Below, one piece after another: positions 62,651 through 64,000 of a stretch of DNA of 64,000 nt. The first letter of the stretch is position 1. Every line of letters starts with the position of its first letter. This stretch comes from Proteromonas lacertae. Its lineage: Eukaryota > Sar > Bigyra > Opalinata > Proteromonadidae. Location of the stretch: contig NGBS01000875.1 in assembly GCA_002245135.1 (NCBI GenBank), positions 124,001 to 188,000 of the forward strand, given 5' to 3'. The position numbers and the translations under genes were made by a program. The notes beneath the pieces were generated by a model. The model did no database searches and was not told the origin of the DNA. It saw only the letters and a program-made list of their open reading frames with translations.

Positions 62651-64000
62651 ATGACATTGTTTATAAAAATAGCAAGAATAACAAATTTTCAAGTTAAGAG
62701 AAGTATAATTATGAGTTTATATTGTTTAATAACTAGATTTATTCATTTATATCTCCAAAAGATGCATTGTTACAGATGAGGTAAAGTCAAGATATAATGA
62801 TATAATGTCCAGCAAATATGTTGATAAGTATTAATTTAATATACAATCATATTTTCATTGATTATAGATATCCATATTTTACTTGTGAAGCAAACATACA
62901 GAGCATCTCATCACAACATAAAAATATTTCCAAAAGTCAATTGCTTAAAGATACAATAGTAAAAGTAGCAGGAAGGATAACATCAAAAAGACAATCAGGA
63001 AAGAAACTAGTATTCTATACAATAGAAGATTCAACAGGAATAATACAAGTAGTATGTAACCGTCGTGAAGTACCGTATAAATATAATTAAATATATATAT
63101 ATATATAACAAATAGAGAAGAAAAAAGAGAAAATTTCAAAGAAACTCACAATTTAATAAGAAGAGGTGATTTTATTGGTATAAATGGATATATAGGAAAA
63201 ACTCCAACTGGCGAATTATCTGTATTTGATCCATTGCCTCAATTAATATCACCTTGTTTAAATAATCTACCAGAAAAGATAGAAGATCCAATACTAAAAT
63301 ATCAAAAGAGATACTTAGAATTTTTAACAAATAAAAAATCAAGAGATGTTTTAATCACAAGAAGTAAAATATTATCCATAATTCGTGATGAATTAATTAA
63401 TAATAGAAATTATATAGAAGTAAATACACCAATATTATGTCCAAATGCTTCTGGTGCATTTGCTAGACCATTTGTAACACATTACAGTTCAGATGATAAT
63501 AAAGAATTTACACTAAGAATAGCTCCAGAAATATATCTAAAAGAATTATTAGTTGGTGGTTTTAATAAAGTATTTGAAATAGGACAAGTGTTTAGAAATG
63601 AAAACGTTTCATTTAAACACCAACCAGAATTTACATCAATTGAAGGTTATTCAATCTGTGAAGATAGAAATTGTGTAATGAAAATGATTGAAAGTTTGCT
63701 TAAGAGATTAGTTAAAGAAATAATAAGCTCAAATGAATTACCATTAGTTGATAGAAATGGTGAAATCTATAAAACAATTGATATATCAAAGAGTTTTAAT
63801 GTTGTGTCTATTCCTGAAGTTATAAAAGAATTACATCCAAATATTATTGATATTATTGATAGTATAAATATATATTATTATTATTATTATTATTTTATTA
63901 GAAGATGATATTAAAGAATTAAAATCAATTGCCGAAAAGAATAAAATTCATTTAAATCCTCCATATACTACAATCAGAATAGTTGATGATATTGTTTCTA
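62651..64000 (+). CDS. KARS: Lysyl-tRNA synthetase, probably mitochondrial, partial
   Basis: Five exons are visible (62651-62702, 62737-62827, 62868-63074, 63116-63861, 63902-64000), and the gene runs off the window end. The N-terminus (MTLFIKIARITNF, then QVKRNLFIYISKR) has no acidic residue in the first 30, which suggests a mitochondrial targeting peptide. The OB-fold has VAGRITSKRQSGKKLVFYTI. Class II motif 2 reads FEIGQVFRNENVSFKHQPEF. YLEFLTNKKSRDVLITRSKI and GAFARPFVTHYSSDDN support LysRS over AspRS or AsnRS. It charges tRNA-Lys. The intron 63862-63901 contains an ATT microsatellite. It shares a 76-bp divergent interval with the MA3-W2 gene. Confidence 0.85.

Overview
The window is nuclear DNA of an AT-rich, gene-dense eukaryote that uses the standard code: TAA, TAG and TGA all end recognisable proteins. 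I reconstruct 31 protein genes, two of them cut by the window edges, plus one doubtful small ORF. About 88 introns fit the reading frames. Most are 27-45 nt, with a GTAT-type donor and a TAG (less often AAG or CAG) acceptor. CFAP52 argues for a lineage with motile cilia or flagella. A complete succinate dehydrogenase flavoprotein with a presequence argues for a respiring mitochondrion. The kinase-LRR, BTB, SPRY and giant HECT genes fit a free-living amoeboid or flagellate protist, but I cannot name the lineage from the sequence alone.

Layout. 0-3.7 kb: tail of a kinase-LRR family protein, CFAP52, RAD51D. 3.9-19.3 kb (minus): a 3,696-residue HECT ubiquitin ligase and the splicing helicase PRP16. 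19.3-26.9 kb: YKT6, kinase-LRR gene A, a GT31 glycosyltransferase, a DGAT2-family acyltransferase and a short DPY30 gene hidden by four small exons. 27-34.9 kb: a WD40 protein, triosephosphate isomerase, a WDR76/CMR1-like protein, an unknown protein and eIF4E. 35-41.6 kb: UAP1, an AFG2-like AAA ATPase and kinase-LRR gene B. 41.7-49.4 kb: a DusA-type dihydrouridine synthase, BTB and SPRY genes, a divergent PP2A B56 subunit, an unknown protein, and a chromatin-type protein with TAZ, CW, ARID and RanBP2 zinc-finger domains. 50-64 kb: an FMR1/FXR-like KH protein, EAPP, GPALPP1, SDHA, a three-repeat Myb factor, an MA3-W2 protein related to eIF4G, and the start of a lysyl-tRNA synthetase.

Genes are packed tightly, and eight divergent pairs share upstream intervals of 29 to about 920 bp. 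A short element, TCAAGC(C) or its complement GGCTTGA, recurs in these intervals. The LRR genes carry introns at the same point of many LRR units. Five genes, and possibly a BTB/SPRY join, contain a break that needs one extra base to be skipped, always in the same direction. These could be sequence errors, recent mutations or programmed +1 frameshifts. The strongest leads are the TAZ-CW-ARID-RanBP2 protein, the kinase-LRR family, the FMR1-like protein, the shared promoter element and the +1 breaks.
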